From: Gammaproteobacteria bacterium
GTDB lineage: Bacteria; Pseudomonadota; Gammaproteobacteria; Competibacterales; Competibacteraceae
Direction: 5' to 3'
Assembly (NCBI GenBank): GCA_024234995.1
Contig: JACKNF010000003.1
Coordinates: 1 to 64,000, forward strand
DNA length: 64,000 nt
Of the stretch, positions 16,184 to 24,252 are shown piece by piece. The notes under the pieces were generated by a model, which was not told where the DNA came from, ran no database searches, and saw nothing but the letters and a program-made list of their open reading frames with translations. A program made the translations under genes and the position numbers. Position 1 is the stretch's first letter, and each line of letters opens with the position of its first letter.

Positions 16184-17346
16184 CCGGAAAACTGAGCCGG
16201 TGGCAGGTTCCCTTAGTGTTATTAGCCACCCTGATGCTACTACTGCTGGGCGTGTTGCCAGCGTTTGCCCATAAACCGAGCGACAGCTATTTGAGTATAA
16301 CTCCGCATCAAGACGGCTGGCAGGCACGCTGGGATATTGCACTGCGCGATCTGGAGTACGCGCTGGGGCTGGACAGTAACGGCGATGGCGCGATTACCTG
16401 GGGCGAATTGCAGGCGAGGGAAACGGCTGTAGTGAATTATGCGCTGGAGCATCTGAGCTTGCACGCCGATGAGACCGCCTGTGCTTCCGGGCCGGGAGCG
16501 ATGCAGGTTATCCAGCACAGCGATGGCGCTTACGCAGTACTCAATATCCGCTTCGATTGCCCACCCGCAAAAGCGCTAACACTTGATTACCGGTTATTCT
16601 TCACACTCGATCCCTCGCACCGGGGATTGTTGCAGGTCCATCAGCCGACGGGCGTGGCCAGTATCGTACTATCACCGGAGCAACCCCAGTATCTTTTGAA
16701 CACCACACCAGCGAGCAACTGGCGGCAGTTCGTCAGCTACTGGGAAGAAGGGGTCTGGCATATCTGGATTGGTTTCGACCATATCCTGTTCCTGTTGGCA
16801 CTGCTGCTGCCCGCGGTGTTGTGGTGGGAAAATGGCGGCTGGCGGCCTGCTGTAGCGTTGCGTCCAGTTCTGTTGGAAACTGCTGGCATCGTGACGGCTT
16901 TTACCCTAGCGCACTCGCTAACCATCAGCCTGGCGGTGCTGGGCGTGGTGAATCTGCCCGGACGACTGGTGGAATCGGTCATTGCTTTCACGGTGGTATT
17001 GGCGGCGCTCAATAACCTGTTTCCACTGGTCAAGACCCGACGCTGGGTGCTGGCGTTTACGCTGGGGCTGATTCATGGTTTCGGCTTTGCCAGTGTATTA
17101 CGCGATCTGGGGTTACCCAACGATGCGCTGGCATTGGCGCTAGCGGGCTTTAATTTGGGCGTGGAGACCGGGCAACTGGCGATCGTTGCCGTCGTGTTAC
17201 CGTTCACCTTCCTGGTCCGGCGAACCTGGCTGTATCAGCGTTTGGCGTTGCCGGTGGGTTCCGCAATTGCCGCCTCGATTGCCCTGGTCTGGTGTATCGA
17301 GCGCAGCCTGAACCTCAGTCCGTTGATCCGGGCCGGAGGCAGTTAG
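16180..17346 (+). CDS. HupE/UreJ family membrane protein with EF-hand-like N-domain
   Basis: A 388-aa inner-membrane protein. After a signal-like segment the export site AFAHKPSDSYLSI leads into an extracytoplasmic domain of about 150 aa that contains LDSNGDGAITWGELQARE, a good EF-hand calcium loop. The second half has the HupE/UreJ motifs HIWIGFDHILFLLALLLP, FTLAHSLTISLAVLG, GLIHGFGFASVLRDLG and NLGVETGQLAIVAVV on six or so hydrophobic segments. Relatives in hydrogenase and urease operons are tied to nickel transport; here no nickel enzyme is nearby, so the metal and role are open. Translationally coupled to the TPR gene. Confidence 0.88.
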   Translation: MTGKLSRWQVPLVLLATLMLLLLGVLPAFAHKPSDSYLSITPHQDGWQARWDIALRDLEYALGLDSNGDGAITWGELQARETAVVNYALEHLSLHADETACASGPGAMQVIQHSDGAYAVLNIRFDCPPAKALTLDYRLFFTLDPSHRGLLQVHQPTGVASIVLSPEQPQYLLNTTPASNWRQFVSYWEEGVWHIWIGFDHILFLLALLLPAVLWWENGGWRPAVALRPVLLETAGIVTAFTLAHSLTISLAVLGVVNLPGRLVESVIAFTVVLAALNNLFPLVKTRRWVLAFTLGLIHGFGFASVLRDLGLPNDALALALAGFNLGVETGQLAIVAVVLPFTFLVRRTWLYQRLALPVGSAIAASIALVWCIERSLNLSPLIRAGGS

Positions 17347-17465
17347 GGCCGATTACCCGCGCGTGACTTGCTCCGGTGGTGAGGACCGCCGGGCACAATG
17401 ATTGCCGCTAAGGACGGCGGCCGCTAGAATTTCAGCCTACTCTCACCGGGAACAGGCAGCGCGCT
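17347..17465. promoter_or_regulatory. Leader of the ECF sigma gene with GC-rich hairpin
   Basis: The 119 bases between the HupE/UreJ stop and the sigma gene hold an inverted-repeat-rich stretch (GGTGAGGACCGCC, and CGGCGGCCGCTAG). It may end the upstream operon and start a separate sigma/anti-sigma transcript. No -10 was assigned. Confidence 0.3.
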
Positions 17466-18050
17466 GTGAATCTGGCCATCCAACCGTCCCTCCCCTCCGG
17501 ACCCTTAGCCTCTGCATCTCTCGAAGACTTGCTGGCGGCAACCGCCCGCGGCGACCGGCAGGCGTTCGCTGAGTTATACCGGCTCACCCATCGCCGGTTT
17601 TACGCCATTGCCTTGGCGCTCACCCGCCAGCCAGAGGTAGCAGAAGATATTCTCCAGGAAAGCTATCTGGCTATCTGGCGTACTGCCAGCCAGTATCAAG
17701 CTGGACGCGCCCCGGTGCTGGTCTGGCTCATGGCGATTGTCCGTCACCGGGCCATTGAGTCCCTGCGCCAACGCCGCCGCCGGGCACTGGAAACCAGCGC
17801 TGAACCATTGGCCGATGAAGCCCTGCAAACGCCAGACCCCCAAGCGCTCGAATCGATAGACCTGATCGCTCACGCTATTCAGGAGTGTCTGCGGCGGCTG
17901 CCTCCGGAGCAGGCTCATATGATCGAACTAGCTTTTTTTCATGGACTTAGCCATGAGGAACTGGCAGCGCGGTTGCAAACGCCACTCGGTACGGTCAAAA
18001 GCTGGGTGCGGCGCGGTTTGCTGCAACTCAAGGGGTGCTTGGAAACATGA
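17466..18050 (+). CDS. ECF-type RNA polymerase sigma factor (module A)
   Basis: A 194-aa sigma-70 family protein with regions 2 and 4 only. Region 2: FAELYRLTHRRFYAIALALT, then EDILQESYLAIWRTASQY, then WLMAIVRHRAIESLRQRRRR. Region 4: ECLRRLPPEQAHMIELAFFH, then GLSHEELAARLQTPLGTVKS then WVRRGLLQLK. It starts at GTG 17466. The gene overlaps its anti-sigma gene by ATGA. Together with the RskA-like partner it resembles the SigK branch of ECF factors. Likely targets are its own operon and the DUF4331-TPR-HupE genes upstream; this is inferred from position. Confidence 0.92.
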   Translation: MNLAIQPSLPSGPLASASLEDLLAATARGDRQAFAELYRLTHRRFYAIALALTRQPEVAEDILQESYLAIWRTASQYQAGRAPVLVWLMAIVRHRAIESLRQRRRRALETSAEPLADEALQTPDPQALESIDLIAHAIQECLRRLPPEQAHMIELAFFHGLSHEELAARLQTPLGTVKSWVRRGLLQLKGCLET

Positions 18051-18601
18051 AGCGGAATGAAGCAGAACAAATAGCTGGTGACTATGTACTGGGGACGCTC
18101 AGCGATCCGGAACTGGCCGAGTTTGAAACCATCCTGTCGCAAGACCCGCTCTTGCGTCAGCAGGTCGCCGCCTGGGAGCGGCGCTTGACGCCACTGGCGG
18201 CGGCCCTGCCGGAAGCAACGCCGCGCACCTCCGTCTGGGAAGCCATCGAGACAGCGCTGGATGCGCAAAGCCCCCCCAACACCGTCACCGTGCGGGCACA
18301 GGAAGGTGAATGGCGTAAACTGGCACCGGGTATTGAAATCAAATTGTTGCTAGTGGACCGGGAGGCCGGTTTTCAATCCTTTCTGCTGAAGCTGGCCCCA
18401 GGCAGCCAGATTCCCGCCCACGATCACAGTTCTTTAGAAGAATGCCTGCTCCTGGAAGGCGATATGACCATCGGCGACCGTCATTACACGTCCGGCGATT
18501 ACCACGCCGCCTTACCGGGTTCGCGGCACGAAACCCTTTCCACCCGCGCCGGTGGCATAGTATTCCTTCGCAGCGAACTGCGCCCAGATTTGCATGGCTA
18601 A
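18047..18601 (+). CDS. Anti-sigma factor: RskA-type N-domain fused to ChrR-type cupin (module A)
   Basis: A 184-aa soluble protein. Residues 1-75 (AGDYVLGTLSDPELAEFETI, then WERRLTPLAAALPEATPRTS then VWEAIETAL) match the sigma-binding domain of RskA-like anti-sigma factors. Residues about 90-184 form a ChrR-like cupin with a metal-type motif, APGSQIPAHDHSSLEECLLL then EGDMTIGDRHYTSGDYHAA and a distal GSRHE. The zinc-binding HxxxCxxC of classical ChrR is absent from the N-domain. There is no membrane span, so the cupin, not a periplasmic domain, must sense the signal. The ATG overlaps the sigma stop. In ChrR the cupin is needed for singlet-oxygen response; the trigger here is unknown. Confidence 0.85.
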   Translation: MKRNEAEQIAGDYVLGTLSDPELAEFETILSQDPLLRQQVAAWERRLTPLAAALPEATPRTSVWEAIETALDAQSPPNTVTVRAQEGEWRKLAPGIEIKLLLVDREAGFQSFLLKLAPGSQIPAHDHSSLEECLLLEGDMTIGDRHYTSGDYHAALPGSRHETLSTRAGGIVFLRSELRPDLHG

Positions 18602-18728
18602 AATGGGCGCAAATCAGGTCCCCCAAAGCATCGTAAACCGAGACAGGCAACCAGGTCCTCAAGATTGCTGACCGGGGGATGTCAGTGAGATGTGGCCGGT
18701 GCCGGGATCACCGGTGCGCTGCATGGGT
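18602..18728. other. Short spacer after module A
   Basis: No gene, terminator with a T tract, or promoter is evident; the fragment of an HlyD-like gene begins to its right on the opposite strand. Confidence 0.4.
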
Positions 18729-19031
18729 TCATGGCTCGCGCAGTGAGCGGCGTAACGTGTCGGCCATCGGGACCAGCAGGTCATCCAACGCTGTGCGTTC
18801 GCCGGTCTTGATAAACAATTCTGCATGCATGCCCGTCTGGAGGCGCACGTTTTCGCCCGCTATCACCCGCGAAGCAGGATCAACTGCGGCCTGAGCAATG
18901 GAATGCCCAACGCCGGTGCGCGGATCGCTGATCCGGTCCGCGGAAACGTAGCGCACGACTCCATTGAGCAACGGTGTGCTCCGGGCCGGATAGGCGGTCA
19001 ACCGCACGTCCACCGGCAGACCAGGCTGCAT
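18729..19031 (-). pseudogene. HlyD-family secretion adaptor, C-terminal fragment
   Basis: On the minus strand the segment MQPGLPVDVRLTAYPARSTP, LLNGVVRYVSADRISDPRTG, and LQTGMHAELFIKTGERTALD then DLLVPMADTLRRSLREP is the beta-barrel and tail of type I secretion membrane-fusion proteins (usually ...PGMPAEVFIKTGERTALDYLL). The N-terminal membrane anchor and coiled coil are missing, no ribosome binding site is present, and the central GVGHSIAQAAVD is altered relative to the usual YYxARVEV. No ABC transporter gene is nearby. It is therefore a dead remnant of a secretion operon. Confidence 0.75.
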
Positions 19032-19262
19032 GTTGGTCGAGGCCGGTGCGGTTGCGCTGGCCTCTTACCTGGTGATTGTCCATTTCATGGGCGATGGTTC
19101 ACAGCAATAGGAAAAAAGTTTTCAGCGGGCTGGATGAACCCTTGAGCGTGAAGAAGGGAATCACATTAACCTGTTGACTCCCGGCACCGCGTATGGACAG
19201 CACCCACCCTGCCAGCCACAATTCGCAGGATTAGCGTGTAGTCCCCATGGAGAAAGACGCGG
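19032..19262. other. Intergenic region upstream of module B
   Basis: About 230 bases before the second sigma gene. A plus-strand frame (19031-19110) reads like a membrane-spanning tail (LVEAGAVALASYLVIVHFMG) but has no start. A GGAG site lies at about 19250 before the sigma gene. Promoter not assigned. Confidence 0.35.
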
Positions 19263-19901
19263 GTGAGTGAACATGACATTGCGATGGACGATCTGAAGCT
19301 GATCCAGGCAGTAGCGCGCCAGGATCGCCAAGCGTTCAAATGGTTATATGACCGCTACGCGCCGCGGATCGGCAGCTATCTCCTGAAGCTGCTGAAGCGG
19401 CCTGAACAGGTAGATGAAGCGGTGAACGACACGATGCTGGCGGTCTGGCAGAATGCCGGCCGCTTTGATCCGGCCCAGGGATGCCTGCTGACGTGGCTAT
19501 TCGGTATCGCCCACCATAAGGGACTCAAGACACTGCGGCGGACCGGACGCTTCCACGTGGAGCAATCGCTCGATACCTTGCCGCCGGCAGCGCTAGATGA
19601 CACGGAGGCGCACACCCGCTCGCCGCAGGCGGTCGCGCCGCACAACCCGGAGCACACGGTTATGGGCTGGGAGCTGGGGCAAGCCCTGCTGTGGGCGCTG
19701 GATCAGCTTTCACCGGAGCATCGCGCGGTGATCGATCTGACCTTCGGCCAGGACCGGTCCTATCCCGAGATCGCGACGATCATGGACTGTCCGGTTAATA
19801 CGGTAAAAACCCGGGTGTTCCACGCCCGTAAGAAACTGGCCTATTGGCTGGCCCAATGCGGACATACCATCTCCGCCACGACCGAGGAGGCATCGCCATG
19901 A
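19263..19901 (+). CDS. ECF-type RNA polymerase sigma factor (module B)
   Basis: A 212-aa sigma factor distinct from the one at 17466. Region 2: FKWLYDRYAPRIGSYLLKLL, then EAVNDTMLAVWQNAGRFDP then WLFGIAHHKGLKTLRR. A longer acidic linker follows (residues about 108-130). Region 4: ALDQLSPEHRAVIDLTFGQD, RSYPEIATIMDCPVNTVKTR then VFHARKKLAYWL. GTG 19263 is used; the ATG at 19272 is an alternative. It overlaps its anti-sigma gene by ATGA. The next gene but one is a serine protease, so the sigma factor probably controls an envelope proteolysis response. Confidence 0.92.
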   Translation: MSEHDIAMDDLKLIQAVARQDRQAFKWLYDRYAPRIGSYLLKLLKRPEQVDEAVNDTMLAVWQNAGRFDPAQGCLLTWLFGIAHHKGLKTLRRTGRFHVEQSLDTLPPAALDDTEAHTRSPQAVAPHNPEHTVMGWELGQALLWALDQLSPEHRAVIDLTFGQDRSYPEIATIMDCPVNTVKTRVFHARKKLAYWLAQCGHTISATTEEASP

Positions 19902-20596
19902 TCCCGCCGATCCCGAATACCCTGCCCCCGGACCCGCGCCGGGATATTGAGGAACTGTTACCTTGGTACGTCAACGGCACACTGGATCCGGCGGAGACGG
20001 CAGCGGTGGAACAGTATCTGGCTCAATACCCTGCGCGCCGCGCCGAACTGGAACAATGCCGTGCGCTCGCCGGGATGATCGAGGCGCATGACCCGCCGGC
20101 CTGGCAACCCGCGCCGGAGGGATTCGACCGGCTCATGGCTGAGGTGAACCGCTGGGAGGCAGCGCCGGTTTCCACGCCGGCTCAGATCGCTCCTTCGCTG
20201 TGGCAACAGGTGCTGGAATGGTTGTGGCATACCCCGCCACCGGTGCGCTGGACTTTGGCCGTGGAAAGTCTGGCGATAGCGGTGCTAGTGCTGGCTGTGC
20301 TGCTGCCAGCCACAATGCCGGCCGGTCCCGGCTATGAAACCCTGTCCAATGGCGAAGCGCCGGCAAATGCGGCAGGGTGGCAGGTGCGGGTGGTGTTCGA
20401 TGACCGGATGAGCATCGGCGAATTGCAGACCCTGCTGCGGAGCATTACGGGGCATATTGCCGCTGGCCCCACTGCGCTAGGCGTCTACACGGTGACCATT
20501 CCCAGCGGCGAGCCGCCGGAGGGGGCGCTGGATCGGGCGGTGACAACCTTGCGCGCTCATCCCCGGGTGCGGCTGGTGGAGCCGCTGGGACAATGA
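19898..20596 (+). CDS. Single-pass anti-sigma factor with propeptide-like periplasmic domain (module B)
   Basis: A 232-aa protein. The N-domain DIEELLPWYVNGTLDPAETA then AVEQYLAQYPARRAELEQC is an anti-sigma helix bundle without the zinc HxxxCxxC set. A membrane segment follows (SLAIAVLVLAVLLPATMPAG, residues about 140-165). The outside domain reads WQVRVVFDDRMSIGELQTLL, RSITGHIAAGPTALGVYTVT, and ALDRAVTTLRAHPRVRLVEP. Its beta-alpha-beta order and the closing LxxxPRVRLVEP look like an I9-type protease propeptide, and the S8 protease in the next gene has a similar N-domain (ALQADPRIELVQAN). GAGGAGG precedes ATG 19898. The anti-sigma role is well supported by gene order; the propeptide likeness is my reading. 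Confidence 0.85.
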   Translation: MIPPIPNTLPPDPRRDIEELLPWYVNGTLDPAETAAVEQYLAQYPARRAELEQCRALAGMIEAHDPPAWQPAPEGFDRLMAEVNRWEAAPVSTPAQIAPSLWQQVLEWLWHTPPPVRWTLAVESLAIAVLVLAVLLPATMPAGPGYETLSNGEAPANAAGWQVRVVFDDRMSIGELQTLLRSITGHIAAGPTALGVYTVTIPSGEPPEGALDRAVTTLRAHPRVRLVEPLGQ

Positions 20597-21877
20597 ATGT
20601 GGAGATCAGCGTTGCGTAAATGGAACCGGAGCTGGGCAGCAGGCCTGACCGGCGTGGTGCTGCTCACCCTGATGGCCTGCAGCAATCTGCCGGAAAGTGA
20701 CGCATCAGGCAATGTACCCGAGCCTGGCGTGCCTAAGCAGTTGCGATCCCGGCAAATCATTGTAGCGCTGGCTGAGAAGGAGCGGCTGCAATGGCCAGCC
20801 ATTGCCCAGGATTTACAGACCCGCTACCGGTTGCAGCCGGCGGGTGAATTTCCTTTGGCCTCAATCGGGGTGCAATGCCTGGTTTTTCAGGTGCCAGCGG
20901 ATCAGCCTCTGGAACCGGTCATCACCGCATTGCAAGCCGATCCGCGCATCGAACTGGTGCAGGCCAATCAGGTCTTCGATACGCTGCAAACGGCGCCTGA
21001 CAAGCACCACTCCTCTTACGCCCCCTATGCAGAACTGGTTTATGGAGTGCGGCTGCTGGAAGCAAACCGGGCGCAGCGAATCAGTACGGGCCAAGGGGTG
21101 GCGGTAGCGGTGATCGACACCGGTGCCGATACGGGACATCCCGGCCTGCGCAACCGGGGGATCCGGATCGCTAACTTTGTGGAAGGCGGCGAGCAGTCTT
21201 TTTCGCTTGACCGGCATGGAACGGCCATCGCCGGGATCATTGGCGCCCGCCCCGATGGGGCGGGCCTGAAGGGAGTAGCTCCCGGCACGCTCCTCAGCGT
21301 GGTTAAAGCCTGCTGGTATTCCGATCCCGCCAGCGCCAAAGCACTATGCAGCAGCTGGACGCTGGCCAAGGCAGTGGATTTCGCCATCAATGACGAGGCA
21401 AAGGTGATCAATCTCAGCCTGAATGGGCGCCCCGATCCTCTGCTAGGCCGGCTGGTGGCAGCCGCTCACCGTCGAGGTATCGTCCTGGTGGCTGCCGCCG
21501 CTGAAGACCGCGATGATCCTGGTTTTCCCGCTGCGGTGAACACGGTCATTCCAGTGATCTCCTGCGACGTGAACCGTACTGTGTCATTGCCGCGCTGGCG
21601 GAGCGCTGCTTTCGTCGCAGTCGCGCCGGGCCAGGATATCGTCGCTCCTGCTCCCGGCGACCGCTACGCCTTGCTATCCGGCAGTTCCCTGGCCGCGGCT
21701 CACGTCACCGGGGTCGTGGCGCTGCTGCTTCAGCGCCAGCCCGGTCTCTCGCCCGGCCAGGTCAAGGCTTTGCTGCAAACCTCAGCGCGGCCCGTGTCTA
21801 CCACGCACACTGAACTAGGTGTTGTAGACGCCTGTGCCGTGCTGAAACTCGCTGCACCAGAACTGGCCTGCCCTTAA
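20597..21877 (+). CDS. S8 (subtilisin-like) serine protease lipoprotein (module B)
   Basis: A 426-aa protease. The lipobox VVLLTLMAC gives Cys28 as the lipidated residue, so it is anchored in the envelope. Residues about 52-130 form an I9-like propeptide (RQIIVALAEKERLQWPAIAQ ... ALQADPRIELVQANQVF). The triad is Asp174 (AVIDTGADTGHPG), His207 (DRHGTAIAGI) and Ser364 (SGSSLAAAHVTG, where GTSMAAPH is usual). The oxyanion-hole motif, normally AAGN, reads VAAAAEDRDDPG, so the Asn appears replaced by Glu303. It starts directly after the anti-sigma stop (TGAATG). The gene pairing suggests the protease cleaves or binds the anti-sigma factor, or is its regulated output. Confidence 0.9.
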   Translation: MWRSALRKWNRSWAAGLTGVVLLTLMACSNLPESDASGNVPEPGVPKQLRSRQIIVALAEKERLQWPAIAQDLQTRYRLQPAGEFPLASIGVQCLVFQVPADQPLEPVITALQADPRIELVQANQVFDTLQTAPDKHHSSYAPYAELVYGVRLLEANRAQRISTGQGVAVAVIDTGADTGHPGLRNRGIRIANFVEGGEQSFSLDRHGTAIAGIIGARPDGAGLKGVAPGTLLSVVKACWYSDPASAKALCSSWTLAKAVDFAINDEAKVINLSLNGRPDPLLGRLVAAAHRRGIVLVAAAAEDRDDPGFPAAVNTVIPVISCDVNRTVSLPRWRSAAFVAVAPGQDIVAPAPGDRYALLSGSSLAAAHVTGVVALLLQRQPGLSPGQVKALLQTSARPVSTTHTELGVVDACAVLKLAAPELACP

Positions 21878-22089
21878 GAGGCGCAAAGCTATCAAACTGA
21901 TAGATATCGTCATTTTTCAATTCATTAGAATAAATCCGTCACTATCGGACGCAGTTTTTGCCGCCTTCTGCCGAAAGAAAGCCGCTCGCGGAAATTGCTC
22001 ATCCTCATGAGAAGCTGACGGGCTCGAAATAACAAAAGTAGTATATTGTGAGTTTTGATTTAGCCAAACAGACGGGGGCTTGAAGCAGA
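21878..22089. other. Intergenic region upstream of the MFS gene
   Basis: AT-rich sequence with AGTAGTATATTGTGAG (around 22035-22050) that could include a -10 element. No gene or strong terminator is visible. Confidence 0.35.
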
Positions 22090-23487
22090 ATGAAGGCAGC
22101 GGATTTAACAGGCGAGCATATGACCCCTAGCGAACGCCGGGCAGCATTTTGGCTGGCGGGCGTTTTTTCGTTGCGGATGCTGGGCCTGTTCATGATCTTG
22201 CCTGTGTTCGCGCTGTATGCTGAACAATTGCGGGGCAATACTCCAGCATTAGCGGGGCTGGCCATTGGCGTCTATGGCTTCAGTCAGGCGGTTTTCCAAA
22301 TCCCCTTTGGTTTTCTGTCCGACCGTTATGGCCGTAAACGCATTATCTACATAGGCTTACTCATCTTCGCCCTGGGTAGTGCTGTCGCTGCGCTCGCCAG
22401 CTCCATCTGGGGCGTGATTCTTGGGCGCGCTTTGCAAGGCGGCGGTGCGGTATCAGCGGCGGTGATGGCGCTCGCAGCGGACTTGACCCGCGAGGAGCAC
22501 CGGATCAAGGTGATGGCGCTCATCGGCATCACCATTGGCCTGTCATTCGCGGTTTCGATGGTGATCGGTCCAGTGCTGAACGGCTGGATTGGCGTACCGG
22601 GGATCTTCTGGCTGACAAGCTTTTTAGCGTTGCTTGGCATCGCTGTCGTCCATTTCCGGGTACCCGATCCGGTGGTCAGCCGCATTCACCGCGATGCTGA
22701 GCCGGTGGCCTCTCAGTTCGGACGTGTTCTAGGCGATGGACAACTCCTGCGCCTCAATTTCGGGATTTTCACGCTGCACTTGCTGTTGACCGCCACCTTT
22801 GTTGCAGTACCGCTGGCCTTACGCGATGCCGGTCTGGCGAGCGGCCAGCACTGGCGCGTCTACCTGCTGGCGCTGACACTGTCGATAGCGGCGATGGTGC
22901 CGCTGGTGATTATCGCCAACAAGCAACGCTGGTTGAAACCGGTGTTTTTGGGGGCGATCCTGATCTTGGCACTGACCGAGTTCGGGCTATTGACCTGGCA
23001 CGATGCCGTGCTGGAAACCGGGGTGCTGCTACTGGTGTTCTTCACTGCTTTCAACCTGCTGGAAGCAACCCTTCCGTCATTGATCACCCGGATGGCCCCC
23101 CCCGACGCCAAAGGCACAGCGATGGGGATTTATTCCAGCAGCCAATTCCTGGGAGCGTTTGCGGGCGGCGGGCTGGGTGGAATCCTGCATGGACGGTTCG
23201 GACTCCAGGGGGTGTTCGCCTTTGCCACGTCCGGTGCATTGATCTGGCTGCTCGTAGCCTGGACGATGAAGAGCCCGCGCCATTTGAGCAATCGCCTGCT
23301 CAATGTAGGTACTTGCAACGAAGTAGATGCCCGGCATCTAGCGACCCGGCTGACTCAAGTATCAGGCGTTGCAGAAGCCGTGGTCATCGCGACTGAAGGC
23401 GTGGCCTACCTCAAAGTAGACCGGCACCTCCTGGACGAAGCAGCCCTACAGGAGCTGGCTATGGCACATGCTCAAACTGGCCTGTAA
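22090..23487 (+). CDS. yajR: YajR-type MFS transporter with C-terminal YAM domain
   Basis: A 465-aa drug/proton antiporter-like MFS protein of the inner membrane. Twelve hydrophobic segments are visible; motif A appears as PFGFLSDRYGRKRIIYIGL and the opening RMLGLFMILPVFALYAEQL is typical of YajR. After the last span, residues about 400-465 form a small ferredoxin-like domain (CNEVDARHLATRLTQVSGVA, then EAVVIATEGVAYLKVDRHLL), the YAM domain that marks YajR. Two starts are possible: ATG 22090, or ATG 22120 (MTPSERRAAFW). The substrate is not known. In many gammaproteobacteria yajR precedes ssb, as here. Confidence 0.92.
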   Translation: MKAADLTGEHMTPSERRAAFWLAGVFSLRMLGLFMILPVFALYAEQLRGNTPALAGLAIGVYGFSQAVFQIPFGFLSDRYGRKRIIYIGLLIFALGSAVAALASSIWGVILGRALQGGGAVSAAVMALAADLTREEHRIKVMALIGITIGLSFAVSMVIGPVLNGWIGVPGIFWLTSFLALLGIAVVHFRVPDPVVSRIHRDAEPVASQFGRVLGDGQLLRLNFGIFTLHLLLTATFVAVPLALRDAGLASGQHWRVYLLALTLSIAAMVPLVIIANKQRWLKPVFLGAILILALTEFGLLTWHDAVLETGVLLLVFFTAFNLLEATLPSLITRMAPPDAKGTAMGIYSSSQFLGAFAGGGLGGILHGRFGLQGVFAFATSGALIWLLVAWTMKSPRHLSNRLLNVGTCNEVDARHLATRLTQVSGVAEAVVIATEGVAYLKVDRHLLDEAALQELAMAHAQTGL

Positions 23488-23626
23488 CCTGCGGGTCATG
23501 ACATACTTCAACCCATTTCAACGGCTCTTGCTGAAAACGCTACTGAATGCCTGTGTGATGCACTGAGCACTCCATGCGATTAATAGCCTCCATCTTTCAC
23601 CCTTAAACCCCAAGGAGTAGAACAAC

Positions 23627-24214
23627 ATGGCTAGCATTAACAAAGCCATTCTGATCGGTCATCTGGGTAAAGATCCGGAAGTCCGTTATATGCCTAATGG
23701 CAAAGCAGTCGCCAACGTCACCATGGCCACCAGCGATAGCTGGAAAGACCGGACAACCGGCGAGAAGCAGGAACGCACTGAATGGCACAACCTGGTGTTC
23801 TATAGCCCTTTGGCTGAGATCGTCGGCCAGTACGTACGCAAAGGTTCTTTAATCTTCGTAGAAGGCCGTCTGCAAACCCGCAAATGGCAGGACAAGAATA
23901 CCGGACAAGATCGCTATATGACCGAAATTATCGTCAATGAAATGAAAATGCTAGATAGAAAGGGCGATCGTAGCGGCGGCAGTGCGCCGTTTGGCCCGGA
24001 AGGTCCGGACGAGCGTTACGCGCCTGCATCAAGACCGCAAGCGCAAGCAGCACCGGCTGCAACCCGGTTCCCATCTTCACCGCAGGGTGGGCCGGACAAT
24101 GATGGTTTCGATGACGATATTCCGTTTATACACGCCGATTACGCGCATTCATTAAGCGATAACACCGCCGCAAAAACCCTAACCCGCGAATCCGGCAATG
24201 AGATACCATGGTAA
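23627..24214 (+). CDS. ssb: Single-stranded DNA-binding protein with extended tail
   Basis: Binds ssDNA in replication and repair. The OB fold is standard: [60 protein letters not shown] and [16 protein letters not shown] Gly/Pro/Ala linker leads to DDDIPF at residues 162-167 (24110-24127), the motif that normally ends the protein and docks partner proteins. Here the frame continues 28 residues ([20 protein letters not shown] then ESGNEIPW). The new end NEIPW is weakly like the lost tip. CAAGGAG precedes the ATG. The gene itself is intact. Confidence 0.97.
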   Translation: MASINKAILIGHLGKDPEVRYMPNGKAVANVTMATSDSWKDRTTGEKQERTEWHNLVFYSPLAEIVGQYVRKGSLIFVEGRLQTRKWQDKNTGQDRYMTEIIVNEMKMLDRKGDRSGGSAPFGPEGPDERYAPASRPQAQAAPAATRFPSSPQGGPDNDGFDDDIPFIHADYAHSLSDNTAAKTLTRESGNEIPW

Positions 24215-24252
24215 GGATAGATTGAACGGCAACTCAATTCCGATATATACCC

